Source of the DNA: an alpha proteobacterium BAL199
GTDB lineage: Bacteria; Pseudomonadota; Alphaproteobacteria; Thalassobaculales; Thalassobaculaceae
Assembly (NCBI GenBank): GCA_000171835.1
Contig: ABHC01000036.1
Span: forward strand, 1 to 38,505
DNA: 38,505 nucleotides
Reading direction: 5' to 3'
Shown here: in pieces, positions 1 through 9,770 of the stretch
How positions within the stretch are numbered: the first letter of the stretch is position 1
How the letters are laid out: each line of letters begins with the position of its first letter
The notes under the pieces: model-generated
Seen by the model: only the letters and a program-made list of their open reading frames with translations
Databases searched by the model: none
What the model was told of the DNA's origin: nothing
Program-made: the position numbers and the translations under genes

Positions 1-390
1 TGGCCCCGCAGAAGGCAGGTCGGGACGAAGGGATGGTCTCGCCGGTCGAACAAAGGGATCGATGCAGGCCCGTCGTCAGGCCCCAGCTCGACAGCCGCTA
101 CCCACTCGGATTTCAAAAGAGGCTGAAAACAACCAGCGCCAACAGCTTCGTGGACAGATTTACGGACATCGGTCGCCCCTCGACACTATTCGAACTATTT
201 TGCTCGGCCCTGTATGTACCGACGGGCGGGCCGCGATTCGCGGGCGAGTATATAGTCGTCGGCGCGCTGTTGTCAGAGCAATCTGGCTTGTGCCGCCCCA
301 GGCACCGTCAGGAGAGCCGTAAACCTGATTCGATTGCAGCCTGAGGCGATCTTCCTGGGCTGGTCAGCGGCCGTTCTGTTCAGGTAAATC
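1..390. other. gene-poor left edge
   Basis: No recognisable gene is seen in the first 390 bases. Short open frames exist on both strands but resemble no family I know and have no convincing ribosome binding site. The stretch lies downstream of the minus-strand glycosyltransferase gene that stops at 391. I see no clear stem-loop plus T-run that would act as its terminator. Confidence 0.4.
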
Positions 391-1986
391 CTAGTTTGGC
401 ACCGACGAATCGGGTTGCTCTGGTCGCCTGAGCGGCCGCAACTCACCTGCGTCGCCGAATACCAGCACATCGCCCAAATTGCGCGTCGAGTGACGCTCAC
501 TCCGCGCGCCGCTGTGGAGGGACTTCACGAAACCCTCAACGGCGGTGCTGATCTCGGCAGGTTGCAGGTTGCGTAGGTCATGTCCAAGCGTGTTGAGCAT
601 GCGGCGTTCACGGATGCGGCCGAGTGTTGAATAGACTTGATGACTGTTCACTCTCCGCCCGTCCCCCAGCGCGACGATAGACTTCAGAACCGTCCAGTTG
701 CGCCGCCCCCAAGGCAGCATGTCGAAAGGATACCAGTTCAAAAACAGGCATGGCGTTCCGAACAGCAGGGGTACCAGCGACAGCCCGGAGCTTGAGCCGA
801 TGTGAAACGCCGCCGCACCCGGCAAGATAATATCGAGTTCAGGCGTCTTGAGTGATGAATGCGCGTAGTCAAAGACACCCTCGATTGACGGCAACGGCCT
901 CATCGATGGATCGCCCAGTCGGATAACCTGATATCCCCGATCCACCAGGGAACGGGCCGCTGGCAGGTAGGTCTCGATGTCGGTGTCACGCAAGCTGCCC
1001 AGTTCAACGTCGCGAAAGCCCGGCTCTCGGCAATGGAGCGTGACCAGCGACCTTGAAGGATTGATCCCGCTGGCACGGCAGAACGCGCCTACGTCAGGAT
1101 CTGCGTCAGGCACCTTGTCAAAAACAGATCCGTCCAGCCTTCCTGATTTATCTGCGACGACCCCACACATTTCGAAATAGTCAATGAATCGCCCATCCAT
1201 GTACTCAAGATTCGCACTTGAGTGATTGTCAAAAAAAGCTGACCATCGCTCTATTATTTCGATTTTTTTGGATATTTCTGAAAATTTATTGAATAAAAAC
1301 TGATTGGCCGAAGGTTCTTTCCATAGGCAGATTTTACGAAACGGTGTGATCTCAAGTTCACTGGCTTTTATTATGTACGCGAGGACAACCATGTGACCGA
1401 TCGAAAATGTCCAATGCGATGACAGCGCTCTTTCATGTGATTTATTGAAATTTTGCCGATAGTTGATGATATGACTTGCAATATTGACTCTCAATTTCGA
1501 TGATTCAGCAATATGATTCGATTTATACAAAACTGAATCAATCCATTGTTTTCCTAAGATAATCTGAAAAGCTTCATTGATCGATTGCGGTACGGTCTTG
1601 TCGGACAGAAGCGAGATCAATTTTCCATAAGTACTGTTCTGCTTCGAAAACTGTACCGGTTCGCTCGACACCCGATTAATGTCGACCCAACGGTGCACGA
1701 TGAGCGCAGCCCCGACGAACGAGACGACACGCCGGTCGGTGATCCTCGTCGTGTTCGCCCAGTCCCGAAGAACATCAAGGTCGACCGCACCGGCCGCCCG
1801 CAGTGCCGTCCACAGGATGTCCGCTTCCACCACGATCGGAAGGATCATCAGGCGGCGGAACCAGCGGAAGATCGCGTCTGACGTACTTAAGCACCGAACA
1901 CAGTCGCCATACGCACCGGCATCCTGCGGGTCGCGCATGATAGCGACGCGCGTTGCTCGATCCGGCGCTTCACGATCCCAGACCAT
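391..1986 (-). CDS. TIGR04372-type glycosyltransferase
   Basis: About 531 residues. The C-terminal half (roughly residues 300-500) carries the pattern I associate with the TIGR04372 glycosyltransferase family: TLHCREPGF, then DIETYLPA, then IRLGDPSMRPLP, DYAHSSLKTPELDI and a GSSSGLSLVPLLFGTP block. In that family it should transfer a sugar to a cell-surface or polysaccharide acceptor; the substrate cannot be read from sequence. The N-terminal 100 residues are unlike anything I recognise. The ATG at 1986 is preferred over an adjacent in-frame GTG at 1989; the ribosome site (AAGCGAAG) is weak. It begins about 15 bases after the purD stop, so it is probably transcribed from the purD side. The middle (about 1200-1660) is clearly AT-richer than its neighbours, suggesting foreign origin. 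Family call moderately sure, substrate unknown. Confidence 0.65.
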   Translation of the reverse strand: MVWDREAPDRATRVAIMRDPQDAGAYGDCVRCLSTSDAIFRWFRRLMILPIVVEADILWTALRAAGAVDLDVLRDWANTTRITDRRVVSFVGAALIVHRWVDINRVSSEPVQFSKQNSTYGKLISLLSDKTVPQSINEAFQIILGKQWIDSVLYKSNHIAESSKLRVNIASHIINYRQNFNKSHERALSSHWTFSIGHMVVLAYIIKASELEITPFRKICLWKEPSANQFLFNKFSEISKKIEIIERWSAFFDNHSSANLEYMDGRFIDYFEMCGVVADKSGRLDGSVFDKVPDADPDVGAFCRASGINPSRSLVTLHCREPGFRDVELGSLRDTDIETYLPAARSLVDRGYQVIRLGDPSMRPLPSIEGVFDYAHSSLKTPELDIILPGAAAFHIGSSSGLSLVPLLFGTPCLFLNWYPFDMLPWGRRNWTVLKSIVALGDGRRVNSHQVYSTLGRIRERRMLNTLGHDLRNLQPAEISTAVEGFVKSLHSGARSERHSTRNLGDVLVFGDAGELRPLRRPEQPDSSVPN

Positions 1987-2001
1987 CACGGCTTCGCTTG
2001 C

Positions 2002-3276
2002 TCAGTCTCGCGCGACCGCGCGCCAGCCGATGTCGCGACGGCAGAACCCGCTCGGCCAGTCGATCCGATCCACGGCAGCATAGGCCCGTCGTCCGGCCTC
2101 CGCCGCATCGGCCCCCAGTGCCGTCACGCCCAATACTCGCCCGCCGATCGCCCGCAATCGGCCATCAGGATCCCGTGTCGTTCCGGCGTGAAACACCACG
2201 GTTCCATCGGTCTCTGCGGCATCGGCTCCGAAGATTTCCGTCCCCTTGCGGTAGTCGCCGGGATACCCATTCGCTGCCATCACCACGCACAGGGCGGCCC
2301 GATCGTCCCACCGCAGATCGACATGGGCGAGTTGGCCGTCCGACACTGCGATCAGCGCCGGCAGCAGGTCGCTCTTGAGCCGCATCATCAGAGCCTGGCA
2401 CTCTGGATCGCCGAAGCGAGCGTTGTATTCAATCAGCCGAGGCCCGTCGGGGCCGATCATCAGCCCGGCGAACAGCACCCCCTTGAAGGTCCGCCCCTCG
2501 GACTTCATGCCCGCAACTGTCGGCTCGATGATCTCCGCCATAATCCGCTTAGCCATCGCGTGATCCACCACCGGCGCCGGGGAATAGGCCCCCATGCCCC
2601 CGGTGTTCGGACCGGTGTCGCCGTCGCCGACCCGCTTGTGGTCCTGGGCCCCGGCCAGCGGCAACACCGACTCGCCGTCGGCCAGCGCGAAGAAGCTGGC
2701 CTCCTCGCCGGTCATGAACTCCTCGACCACGATCTCGGTGCCAGCCTCGCCGAACGCCTTGTCGGCCATCATCGCGTCGACGGCAGCCAGCGCGTCGTCC
2801 AGCGTCTCGGCAACAACCACACCCTTGCCGGCTGCCAAACCGTCCGCCTTGACCACGATCGGCGCACCCTGCTGGCGGATGTAGGTCTTCGCCGCATCGG
2901 CGTCGGTGAACCGGCCATAGGCCGCGGTCGGGATGTTGTGACGCGCGCAGAAATCCTTGGTGAACGCCTTGGAGCCTTCCAGCGCCGCCGCCGCCGCGGT
3001 CGGACCGAACGCCTTGATACCGGCGTCGGTCAAACGGTCGACCAGGCCCGCCACCAGCGGCCCTTCCGGTCCCACCACCACAAAGTCGATGCGCTCGCTC
3101 TGCGCGAAGGCCACCAGGCCGTCCAGGTCATCGACCGGGATCGGCACGCAGGTCGCCTCGCGGGCGATGCCGGCGTTGCCCGGCGCGCAGTACAGCGCAT
3201 CGACCAGCGGCGATGCCGAGATCGCCCAGCACAGCGCATGCTCGCGCCCACCGGAACCAACGACCAGAACACGCAT
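2002..3276 (-). CDS. purD: phosphoribosylamine-glycine ligase
   Basis: Makes glycinamide ribonucleotide from 5-phosphoribosylamine, glycine and ATP, the second step of de novo purine synthesis, in the cytosol. The 424-residue product has the usual PurD length. It opens with [17 protein letters not shown], the diagnostic nucleotide-fold N-terminus. An ATP-grasp core follows, with [29 protein letters not shown], a [23 protein letters not shown] block and [12 protein letters not shown]. The start at 3276 is chosen because the protein family begins there and AGGAGG sits 6 bases upstream; a longer in-frame extension to 3345 has no such support. It is divergent from xseA, with an 80-base gap that must hold both promoters. 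A glycosyltransferase gene follows closely. Confidence 0.97.
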   Translation of the reverse strand: MRVLVVGSGGREHALCWAISASPLVDALYCAPGNAGIAREATCVPIPVDDLDGLVAFAQSERIDFVVVGPEGPLVAGLVDRLTDAGIKAFGPTAAAAALEGSKAFTKDFCARHNIPTAAYGRFTDADAAKTYIRQQGAPIVVKADGLAAGKGVVVAETLDDALAAVDAMMADKAFGEAGTEIVVEEFMTGEEASFFALADGESVLPLAGAQDHKRVGDGDTGPNTGGMGAYSPAPVVDHAMAKRIMAEIIEPTVAGMKSEGRTFKGVLFAGLMIGPDGPRLIEYNARFGDPECQALMMRLKSDLLPALIAVSDGQLAHVDLRWDDRAALCVVMAANGYPGDYRKGTEIFGADAAETDGTVVFHAGTTRDPDGRLRAIGGRVLGVTALGADAAEAGRRAYAAVDRIDWPSGFCRRDIGWRAVARD

Positions 3277-3282
3277 GAAGGA

Positions 3283-3288
3283 CCTCCT
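3283..3288 (-). promoter_or_regulatory. purD ribosome binding site
   Basis: A perfect AGGAGG on the minus strand, 6 bases before the ATG at 3276. It decides between this start and the longer open frame. Confidence 0.8.
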
Positions 3289-3356
3289 GCCCGGCCGGGC
3301 AATCTTTGTCGGGTACGGACGTTCACAGGCGCCGGTGTGTAGCATAGATTGCCGCC

Positions 3357-4841
3357 ATGCAAGACGCAGCGTCCCCGACCGCCCCCGCCCCCGGCAACCT
3401 GCCCGAATTCACCGTTGGCGAAGTCTCGCTCGCGGTGAAGCGCACCGTGGAGTCCGCTTTCGAGCGGGTACGGGTGCGCGGTGAGATCTCGCGCCCGACC
3501 CGCGCCGGCTCAGGCCATCTGTATCTGTCGCTGAAGGACGATCAGGCGGTTCTGGAGGCGGTGTGCTGGCGCGGACAGGCCCAACGCCTCTCGATCCAAC
3601 CCGAGGAGGGTACGGAGGTCATCGCCACCGGCAAGCTGACCACCTATCCCGGCCGCTCGAAGTACCAGATGGTGATCGAGCAGATGGAACTGGCCGGCGA
3701 AGGCGCGCTGCTGAAGCTGCTGGAAGATCGGCGCAAGCGCCTGACCGCCGAAGGCCTGTTCGAGGTCGAGCGCAAGCGGCCGATCCCGTTCCTGCCGTCG
3801 GTCATCGGCGTCGTCACATCGCCGACCGGGGCGGTCATCCGCGACATCCTGCACCGGTTGGCCGACCGGTTCCCGGTGCACGTCATCGTCTGGCCGGTGC
3901 TGGTCCAGGGCGAAGGTGCGAAGGAACAGATCGCTAACGCCATCGCCGGCTTCAACGCACTGCCGGCAACCGGCGGCAAGGTGGCTCGACCGGACCTGCT
4001 GATCGTCGCCCGTGGAGGCGGTAGCCTCGAGGACCTCTGGGCGTTCAACGAGGAGATCGTGGTGCGGGCGGCCGCAGCCTCCGACATACCGCTGATCTCC
4101 GCGGTCGGGCACGAGACCGATACCACCCTGATCGACTTCGCCAGCGACCGACGGGCGCCGACCCCGACCGCGGCGGCCGAGATGGCGGTGCCGGTGCGCG
4201 CCGATCTGGTCGCCCGCATCGCCGAGAACGCGGCCCGCATCGCCCACGCCGTGGCGCGCCGCCTGACCGACGGCACGACGCGCCTGACTGGCCTCGCCCG
4301 CGGCCTCGGTGACCCGGCCGCCCGTATCGAGCAGGCCCAGCAGCGCCTGGACTACGCCGGGCAGACCGCCGGTGCTTCGCTCACGCGGACGCTGGAGCGG
4401 TTGGCCGACCGGGTGGAGCGGCGCCTGCCGACCCCGTTCGAGATCCTGGCGCGCACCGAGGGCCGGCTCAACGCCGCATTGCGCGGACTGCGCATCGCCC
4501 CGGTCGAGCAACGGCTGGACCAGACCAGCCGGGAGTTCATACGACTCGCCAAGGCCTCCGACTCGGCGGTCGATCGCTTCCTGAAGGTCGAGAGTGATCG
4601 GCTGAAAGCCTTGGAGCGGGTGCTTGAGGCGAATTCGTTCGTCCGGGTGCTCGACCGCGGTTTCGCCCTGGTCCGGGACGCCGACGGGACGCCGGTCACC
4701 TCGGCAGACGATGCCCGCGACGGTCAGGCCGTGACGCTCCGGTTCCGGGATGGTGAGCGGGCGGCCGTAGTCGGAGCCGGCGGCACCCGTTCCCGCTCCA
4801 AAACACCAGTTGCACCGCCGACTCAGGAAACGCTGTTCTGA
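3357..4841 (+). CDS. xseA: exodeoxyribonuclease VII large subunit
   Basis: Catalytic subunit of exonuclease VII, which with XseB degrades single-stranded DNA to oligonucleotides in both directions. The 494 residues contain an N-terminal OB-fold (about 16-115, with [23 protein letters not shown]). The nuclease domain has the family motifs [14 protein letters not shown] (D163), [16 protein letters not shown] (about 218-233) and [14 protein letters not shown] (about 248-261), followed by a long helical region (about 280-420) that probably forms the coiled coil. Length is normal for alphaproteobacteria. It reads away from purD and its stop overlaps the next ATG by one base (TGATG), implying translational coupling to the M23 peptidase gene. 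No xseB is present in the window. Confidence 0.96.
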   Translation: MQDAASPTAPAPGNLPEFTVGEVSLAVKRTVESAFERVRVRGEISRPTRAGSGHLYLSLKDDQAVLEAVCWRGQAQRLSIQPEEGTEVIATGKLTTYPGRSKYQMVIEQMELAGEGALLKLLEDRRKRLTAEGLFEVERKRPIPFLPSVIGVVTSPTGAVIRDILHRLADRFPVHVIVWPVLVQGEGAKEQIANAIAGFNALPATGGKVARPDLLIVARGGGSLEDLWAFNEEIVVRAAAASDIPLISAVGHETDTTLIDFASDRRAPTPTAAAEMAVPVRADLVARIAENAARIAHAVARRLTDGTTRLTGLARGLGDPAARIEQAQQRLDYAGQTAGASLTRTLERLADRVERRLPTPFEILARTEGRLNAALRGLRIAPVEQRLDQTSREFIRLAKASDSAVDRFLKVESDRLKALERVLEANSFVRVLDRGFALVRDADGTPVTSADDARDGQAVTLRFRDGERAAVVGAGGTRSRSKTPVAPPTQETLF

Positions 4842-5653
4842 TGCGTGCTCTTCTCGTCGTTCTTACACTCCTGGCAACGCTGTCCAGCGCGGAAGCAGCA
4901 ACCAGCCTGGAGGGCAACATCACCCAAGGCGGCTTGGTGATTGGCCAAACCGATCCCGGCGCGTCCGTCACGCTCGACGAACGGGTGGTTCGGGTCGGCC
5001 CCGACGGCCTGTTCATCCTCGGCTTCCACCGCGACGCCGCCGCCACCGCCACGCTGACCGTCACCGCGCCGAACGGAACGGTGGAGCAGCGCACGCTCGA
5101 GGTGGCACCGAGAACCTACGACATCCAGCGCATCGACGGCCTGCCTCCGCGCATGGTGACACCACCACCGGAGGTGCTCGAGCGGATCCGCCGCGAGAAC
5201 GCGCAAATTGCAGCGCTGCGCAAGATCGACCAGCCGGAGCCACTGTTCCGTTCCGGCTTCATCTGGCCCGCGATCGGACGGATCAGCGGGGTTTACGGCA
5301 GCCAGCGCATCCTGAACGGCGAAGCCAAACAGCCGCACTACGGCGTCGACATCGCCGCTCCGGTCGGCACGCCGATCAAAGCGCCGGCCGACGGTACCGT
5401 GGTGCTGGCCGAAGCCGACCTGTACTACACCGGCGGCACCGTGATCCTCGACCACGGCTACGGGCTGTCGAGCGCTTTCCTGCACATGAGCGCGGTCTCT
5501 GTGAAGGTCGGCGACCGGTTGCGCCAGGGTGATGTGCTCGGCGCGCTAGGCGCCACCGGCCGGGTCACCGGCCCGCACCTGGACTGGCGGATGAACTGGT
5601 TCGAGTCGCGGATCGACCCGCAACTGCTGGTCCCACCGATGCCGGGCCAGTAG
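4841..5653 (+). CDS. M23 family metallopeptidase, exported
   Basis: Predicted periplasmic LytM/M23-type zinc peptidase of 270 residues, expected to act on peptidoglycan cross-links or to regulate amidases. Residues 1-20 form a signal peptide (hydrophobic LLVVLTLLATL then AEA-A). A beta-rich N-terminal region precedes the peptidase domain (about 135-260). Visible metal-site residues are H166 and D170 in HYGVDIAAPVGTPI, H215 in FLHMS, and H246 in TGPHLDWR. The last motif has Asp248 where textbook members have the second His of HxH, so either Asp serves as ligand or activity is altered. It is coupled to xseA by a one-base overlap. Its stop abuts the lpxK stop on the other strand, so the two transcription units converge with no spacer. 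Confidence 0.9.
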   Translation: MRALLVVLTLLATLSSAEAATSLEGNITQGGLVIGQTDPGASVTLDERVVRVGPDGLFILGFHRDAAATATLTVTAPNGTVEQRTLEVAPRTYDIQRIDGLPPRMVTPPPEVLERIRRENAQIAALRKIDQPEPLFRSGFIWPAIGRISGVYGSQRILNGEAKQPHYGVDIAAPVGTPIKAPADGTVVLAEADLYYTGGTVILDHGYGLSSAFLHMSAVSVKVGDRLRQGDVLGALGATGRVTGPHLDWRMNWFESRIDPQLLVPPMPGQ

Positions 5654-6625
5654 CTACCGGCCAAGGATGCTACGCACCCAGGCGGTGATCGGCGATGGGT
5701 CCCGCCAAACCAGCGCGACCGGAAACACCTCGACCATCGCCCGTGCCTCGGCAGGCAGGCGCACTGCGTCCTTCTCCGTCGTGACCGCCATCGCACCGAG
5801 GGTACTGGCCCTCTCGACCAGTTCCATGACCTCGACTGCATCCCAACGATGGTGGTCAGGGAACCCCACCAAATCGACGACCTCGGCCCCGGCTTCGGCC
5901 AGGGTTTCGGCGAACTTCGCAGGCCGGCCGATCCCGGCGAATGCCAACACCTTCTTCCCGGCAAACCGCTCGGTCCCCGGCATCGGCTCCAAATGCGCGC
6001 GAACGACCGGGCGAGCGCCGCCAATCGCCTCGATCACGCCGGTCCGATCCGCGCCAATCATCGCCACCAGATCGACCCGTGCCAGTGCATCCGCGAGCGG
6101 TTCGCGCAGCGGGCCCGCTGGCATCACCCGCCCATTGCCAAACCCGGCACCACCATCGACCACCAACAGCGATCCGCTCGGAACAATCGAGGTGTTCTGC
6201 AGGCCATCGTCCATGACGATCGCTTCGACGCCCTGGGCCTCCAGATACCGCGCACCGACGTCGCGGTCGCGGGCGATCACGGTGATACCTGACCGCGCCA
6301 GCAGCAGCGGTTCGTCTCCGACAGCGGCAGCATCGTGGGTTGCCGGGTCGACCCGCAGCGGGCCGCGCTCATAACCGCCATAGCCGCGCGACAGGAAGCC
6401 GACGCGCAGGCCGCGCTCCTTGATCTCGGCGGCAATGGCGAGCGCAACCGGGGTCTTCCCCGAACCACCGGCCACCGCGTTGCCGATACAGATCACCGGC
6501 ACCGCCGAACGGTAGGGCTTGGCCGCCGACCGCCGCATCCGACCGGCCGCCGTCCACAGCGTCGACAACGGTGACAGCCACCGTGCCGCCGAACCGTCGA
6601 CTGACCAGAACGCCGGCGCCTTCAC
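5654..6625 (-). CDS. lpxK: tetraacyldisaccharide 4'-kinase
   Basis: Phosphorylates the 4' position of the tetraacylated disaccharide to give lipid IVA, at the inner face of the cytoplasmic membrane. The 323 residues show the LpxK start region and a P-loop GNAVAGGSGKTP (about 48-59), then FLSRGYGGYERGPLRVD, then GDEPLLLA, and VIVMDDGLQN-like residues (EAIVMDDGLQNTS). Its ATG overlaps the end of waaA by 4 bases, and it is the last gene of the lipid A/KDO block. The stop codon abuts the stop of the convergent M23 gene, leaving no room for a conventional intergenic terminator. Confidence 0.96.
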   Translation of the reverse strand: MKAPAFWSVDGSAARWLSPLSTLWTAAGRMRRSAAKPYRSAVPVICIGNAVAGGSGKTPVALAIAAEIKERGLRVGFLSRGYGGYERGPLRVDPATHDAAAVGDEPLLLARSGITVIARDRDVGARYLEAQGVEAIVMDDGLQNTSIVPSGSLLVVDGGAGFGNGRVMPAGPLREPLADALARVDLVAMIGADRTGVIEAIGGARPVVRAHLEPMPGTERFAGKKVLAFAGIGRPAKFAETLAEAGAEVVDLVGFPDHHRWDAVEVMELVERASTLGAMAVTTEKDAVRLPAEARAMVEVFPVALVWRDPSPITAWVRSILGR

Positions 6626-7896
6626 TTGGACGTCTCCGGCGGAAGCAGTGGCCCCAGGGCCTCGACAATGCGCTCCAGCCCTTCGCGACCCTCAGCCGCC
6701 ACTCTGCGACCTGCCTCTCCCATCGCCTGGGCTCGACCCGGATCAGCGAGCAACCCGCCAACCGCTACCGCGATCGATGCGGCATCCTCGACCGGGCGGG
6801 CGGCGCCGGCAGCGATCAGCGCGTCGGCCGCGTCCCGGTTGTTCGGCATCAGCGGTCCGAGCAGCAACGCCGTCCCGGCATGCGCCGGTTCGATCGGGTT
6901 GTGCCCGCCGACCGGCACCAGCGATCCGGCCAGGAAGGTGACCGGTGCGGTGACGTAGAGCATGCCCATGTCTCCCAGCGTATCGGCGACGTAAACCACC
7001 GTTCCGGCATCCGGCAGTGCGCCGGCCGAACGCTGGACCGCGCTAAGCCCGTGATCGGCGGCCAAAGCCATAACGTCATTGCCTCGGTTCGGGTGACGGG
7101 GGGCAAGGATCGTCAGGATGTCAGGCCGGGCAATGGCCAGTTGCCTATGAGCCTCGAGCACAACCGCATCCTCGCCGGGATGGGTGTTCGCCGCCAACCA
7201 GACCGGCCGACGCCCGATTGCACCCGCCAGAGCGGCCGCCGCATCGGCGTCAACCGGCGGCGGCGCGCCGGCCGCCTTGAGGTTGCCGACGAACCGCACG
7301 TCGAGGCAACCGAGCGCGCGGAACCGGTCGGCCTGCGCCAGGCTCGACGCCAACACCGTCTCGAACGCCTCGAACAATGGCCGGGCGAGCCAGCCGGAGC
7401 GATGCCAGCGCCGGAACGCACCGTCCGACATTCGGGCATCGACCAACGCCAACCGAACTCCACGGGCCTTCGCTTCGGTCACCAGCACCGGCCACAGATC
7501 GGACTCCGCCCAGACGCCGACCCTGGGCTGCCAATAGTCCAGGAACCGTCGTACCCAGGCCGGCCGGTCGACCGGCACGAACTGATGGATCACTCCGTCG
7601 GGCAGCCGGCGCGCCATGATCTGCGCAGAGGTGACCGTTCCGGTGGTGACCAGCAGCACCAGATCGGGACGGTCGGTGCGCAGCCTTTCGACCAACGGCA
7701 GCAACGCCACCGACTCGCCAACACTGGCTGCGTGGAACCAAACGAGATGTCCAGGCGGCCTCGGCCGCCCAGCCACGCCGCGACGCTCGCCGATTCGAGC
7801 GGCGTCCTCCTTACCGCGTTCGATTCGCTTGCGCAGATAGGCGTCGATCGCCGGGCCAAGCGCAGTCGCCACGCCTCGATACAGCGCCAAGATCAT
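6622..7896 (-). CDS. waaA: 3-deoxy-D-manno-octulosonate (KDO) transferase
   Basis: Transfers KDO from CMP-KDO to lipid IVA, forming the LPS inner core at the cytoplasmic membrane. The 424 residues contain the N-terminal GT30 signature HAASVGE (H55-E61, where the Glu is the expected catalytic base) after a membrane-associating N-terminus. Further motifs are WAESDLWP, VDARMSD, the C-terminal domain GNLK, and GGHNPIEPA of the CMP-KDO site. It overlaps lpxK downstream and the acyltransferase upstream by 4 bases each (ATGA type), so the three are translationally coupled. How many KDO units it adds cannot be told. Confidence 0.96.
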   Translation of the reverse strand: MILALYRGVATALGPAIDAYLRKRIERGKEDAARIGERRGVAGRPRPPGHLVWFHAASVGESVALLPLVERLRTDRPDLVLLVTTGTVTSAQIMARRLPDGVIHQFVPVDRPAWVRRFLDYWQPRVGVWAESDLWPVLVTEAKARGVRLALVDARMSDGAFRRWHRSGWLARPLFEAFETVLASSLAQADRFRALGCLDVRFVGNLKAAGAPPPVDADAAAALAGAIGRRPVWLAANTHPGEDAVVLEAHRQLAIARPDILTILAPRHPNRGNDVMALAADHGLSAVQRSAGALPDAGTVVYVADTLGDMGMLYVTAPVTFLAGSLVPVGGHNPIEPAHAGTALLLGPLMPNNRDAADALIAAGAARPVEDAASIAVAVGGLLADPGRAQAMGEAGRRVAAEGREGLERIVEALGPLLPPETSK

Positions 7897-8600
7897 CGAC
7901 CGGCCTTCCGTTCGGGAGCCGGCTCAATCGGCGCGTGGCCCATTCGGCGGTCGGCTTCGGCAGCGACTGCATTCAAAGCATCCTCGACCTGACGGCGGCA
8001 GGCTTCCAGCCCGGTCTCGTCGGCGTCGGCCGGCACCCGGATCGGCGCCCCGAGGACGATCACACCGCGCCCGAACGGCCAGGCGATGATGAAGCGGTCC
8101 CAGGAGCGCGCGACCGACCGGCGCGACACGCTCCAGGCTCCCGGCACGATCGGCACGCCGCTGCGTTTCGCCGCGTGGATCAGGCCGGGCCGGCAGCGCA
8201 TGCGGGGGCCGCGCGGACCATCGGGGGTGATGCCGACGCTCAGCCCTTCCTGCAGCGCCCGCAGCATGCCCTTCAGCGCCGCCATCGGATTGCGCCGCGA
8301 CGATCCCCAGATCGGCCTGGTGATGTACTCGGACACCGCGATCCCAAGGATGCGGCTGTCGCCGTGCTCGGACTGCACCATGGCGATCGGCTTGCCCTTC
8401 GGCCAAACCGCGGAGATCAGCATCAGCCGGTTGTGCCAGAACGCGCCGATCACCGGCTGGTCGCCGGCCAGCAAAGCTGCCGCCGCCGGGTCAGCCACGT
8501 GTTCCCAGCGGGTGGTGGCGTTGATCATCCGGACGATCGCACCGGCCAGCGTACCGGCCGCACGCACCCCGGCGTCGCTCTTCAGCAGGCGTTTTAGCAT
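7893..8600 (-). CDS. lysophospholipid acyltransferase family protein (DUF374)
   Basis: 235 residues of the DUF374 acyltransferase-like family that commonly sits directly before waaA in alphaproteobacteria. Visible features are FWHNRLM (H56, the position of the catalytic His in this group, lacking the classic HxxxxD form), SEHGDSRILG, and TPDGPRGPR (about 125-133), followed by GVPIVPGAWSVSRR. Context argues for a role in lipid A or envelope lipid acylation, but the substrate is inferred only from the neighbours. Translation is coupled to waaA by a 4-base overlap. The 103 bases upstream (8601-8703) separate it from the glycosyltransferase and show no recognisable element. Confidence 0.85.
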   Translation of the reverse strand: MLKRLLKSDAGVRAAGTLAGAIVRMINATTRWEHVADPAAAALLAGDQPVIGAFWHNRLMLISAVWPKGKPIAMVQSEHGDSRILGIAVSEYITRPIWGSSRRNPMAALKGMLRALQEGLSVGITPDGPRGPRMRCRPGLIHAAKRSGVPIVPGAWSVSRRSVARSWDRFIIAWPFGRGVIVLGAPIRVPADADETGLEACRRQVEDALNAVAAEADRRMGHAPIEPAPERKAGR

Positions 8601-8703
8601 GGATGCGGGATAGCAGCGATCACCGGCGTCAATCGGCAGGTTGCGGGAGCGCGAAACCTATCACGCACCGCCAGTGATGGGTACGCGGCCGCGAGCGAGA
8701 AAT

Positions 8704-9756
8704 CTATGCTGCCGCCAAGTAGATCTGAGCCGGCTCGAACGGCTGGAGGTTGCGCAGAAACGTCTCGGCGCAGCGCCGCCATGTGAAGTTCAGGGCGTGG
8801 GCCCGTGCCGCGCTCCGGTCGATCGTCAGCGCCCGAGCCACTGCCCGGCCGAGGTCCTCGTCGAGCGCGCCCGCTCCGGAATCGGCGATGACGTCCAGCG
8901 GGCCGGGTACCGGATAGGCCGCGACCGGCACACCACACGCCAATGCCTCTATCAGCACAAGGCCGAAGGTGTCGGTGCGGCTCGGAAACACGAACACGTC
9001 GGCGGACGCATAGTACGCTGCTAGAGCCTCGCCCTGCCTGGATCCGACGAACACGACATCAGGGAACGTCCGTTGCAACTCCGCGCGCTGCGGGCCGTCC
9101 CCCACGACCACCTTGGTCCCGGGCCGGTCCAGCGTCAGGAACGCGCCGATGTTCTTCTCCACGGCGACCCGGCCGACATACATCAGGATCGGCCGCGGCA
9201 GATCCAGCATCGAGGGTTGCGGACGGAACAGGTCCACGTCCACGCCGCGCGTCCAGTCCCGGATGTTCTTGAACCCCTGCGCCTCAAGTTCCCGACGCAA
9301 CGAGGCTGTGGCCACCATCACGCCGCTCGACGGACTGTGAAACCGCCGCATCAATGCATAGGTCCAGGCGGGCGGTATCCGAGACCGGGCCGCAAGATAC
9401 TCCGGAAACTTGGTGTGGTAGGCCGTGGTGAACGGCAGGCCGCGGTTCAGGCAGTAGCGCCGTGCGGCATGGCCGAGCGGGCCTTCGGTGGCGATGTGGA
9501 TCGCGCAGGGTGCCGCCGCGTCCAGCAAGCGGGCGATCTTGCGTTCCGGGAACAGCGCCAGCCGGATCTCCGGGTAGGTCGGGCACGGGATGGTTCGGAA
9601 ATGCTCCGGCGTGATGAAGCTGACTCGGTGCCCGAGAGCACGCAGTTCGTCGCCCGTCGTGGCCAGGGTTCGGACCACGCCGTTCACCTGGGGATGCCAG
9701 GCATCGGAGACTATTGCGACGTGCAGATTGCCGTCCGACCCGGCGGGTTGGAGCAT
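8704..9756 (-). CDS. GT4-type glycosyltransferase
   Basis: 350 residues with the GT-B fold signature of family 4. The N-terminal acceptor domain begins HVAIVSDAWHPQVNGVVRT, a pattern typical of bacterial glycolipid and mannosyl transferases. The C-terminal donor domain contains YVGRVAVEKNI, VVVGDGPQRAEL and the E-x7-E-like motif in SRTDTFGLVLIEALACGVP. The start at 9756 is chosen because the conserved domain begins 12 residues later and the preceding gene ends only 14 bases upstream; a longer frame to 9867 would run deep into that gene. It pairs with an LpxH-like phosphoesterase, as seen in other alphaproteobacteria. A role in membrane glycolipid synthesis is plausible, but the product is not determinable here. 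Confidence 0.85.
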   Translation of the reverse strand: MLQPAGSDGNLHVAIVSDAWHPQVNGVVRTLATTGDELRALGHRVSFITPEHFRTIPCPTYPEIRLALFPERKIARLLDAAAPCAIHIATEGPLGHAARRYCLNRGLPFTTAYHTKFPEYLAARSRIPPAWTYALMRRFHSPSSGVMVATASLRRELEAQGFKNIRDWTRGVDVDLFRPQPSMLDLPRPILMYVGRVAVEKNIGAFLTLDRPGTKVVVGDGPQRAELQRTFPDVVFVGSRQGEALAAYYASADVFVFPSRTDTFGLVLIEALACGVPVAAYPVPGPLDVIADSGAGALDEDLGRAVARALTIDRSAARAHALNFTWRRCAETFLRNLQPFEPAQIYLAAA

Positions 9757-9770
9757 GGTCCCAGCCCGGT

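Noticed and set aside
2188..3342. Long plus-strand frame opposite purD
   Set aside because: Low-complexity His/Arg/Gln-rich shadow of a clear purD gene in GC-rich DNA.
6571..7992. 473-codon plus-strand frame opposite waaA
   Set aside because: Shadow frame caused by codon bias; waaA on the other strand is unmistakable.
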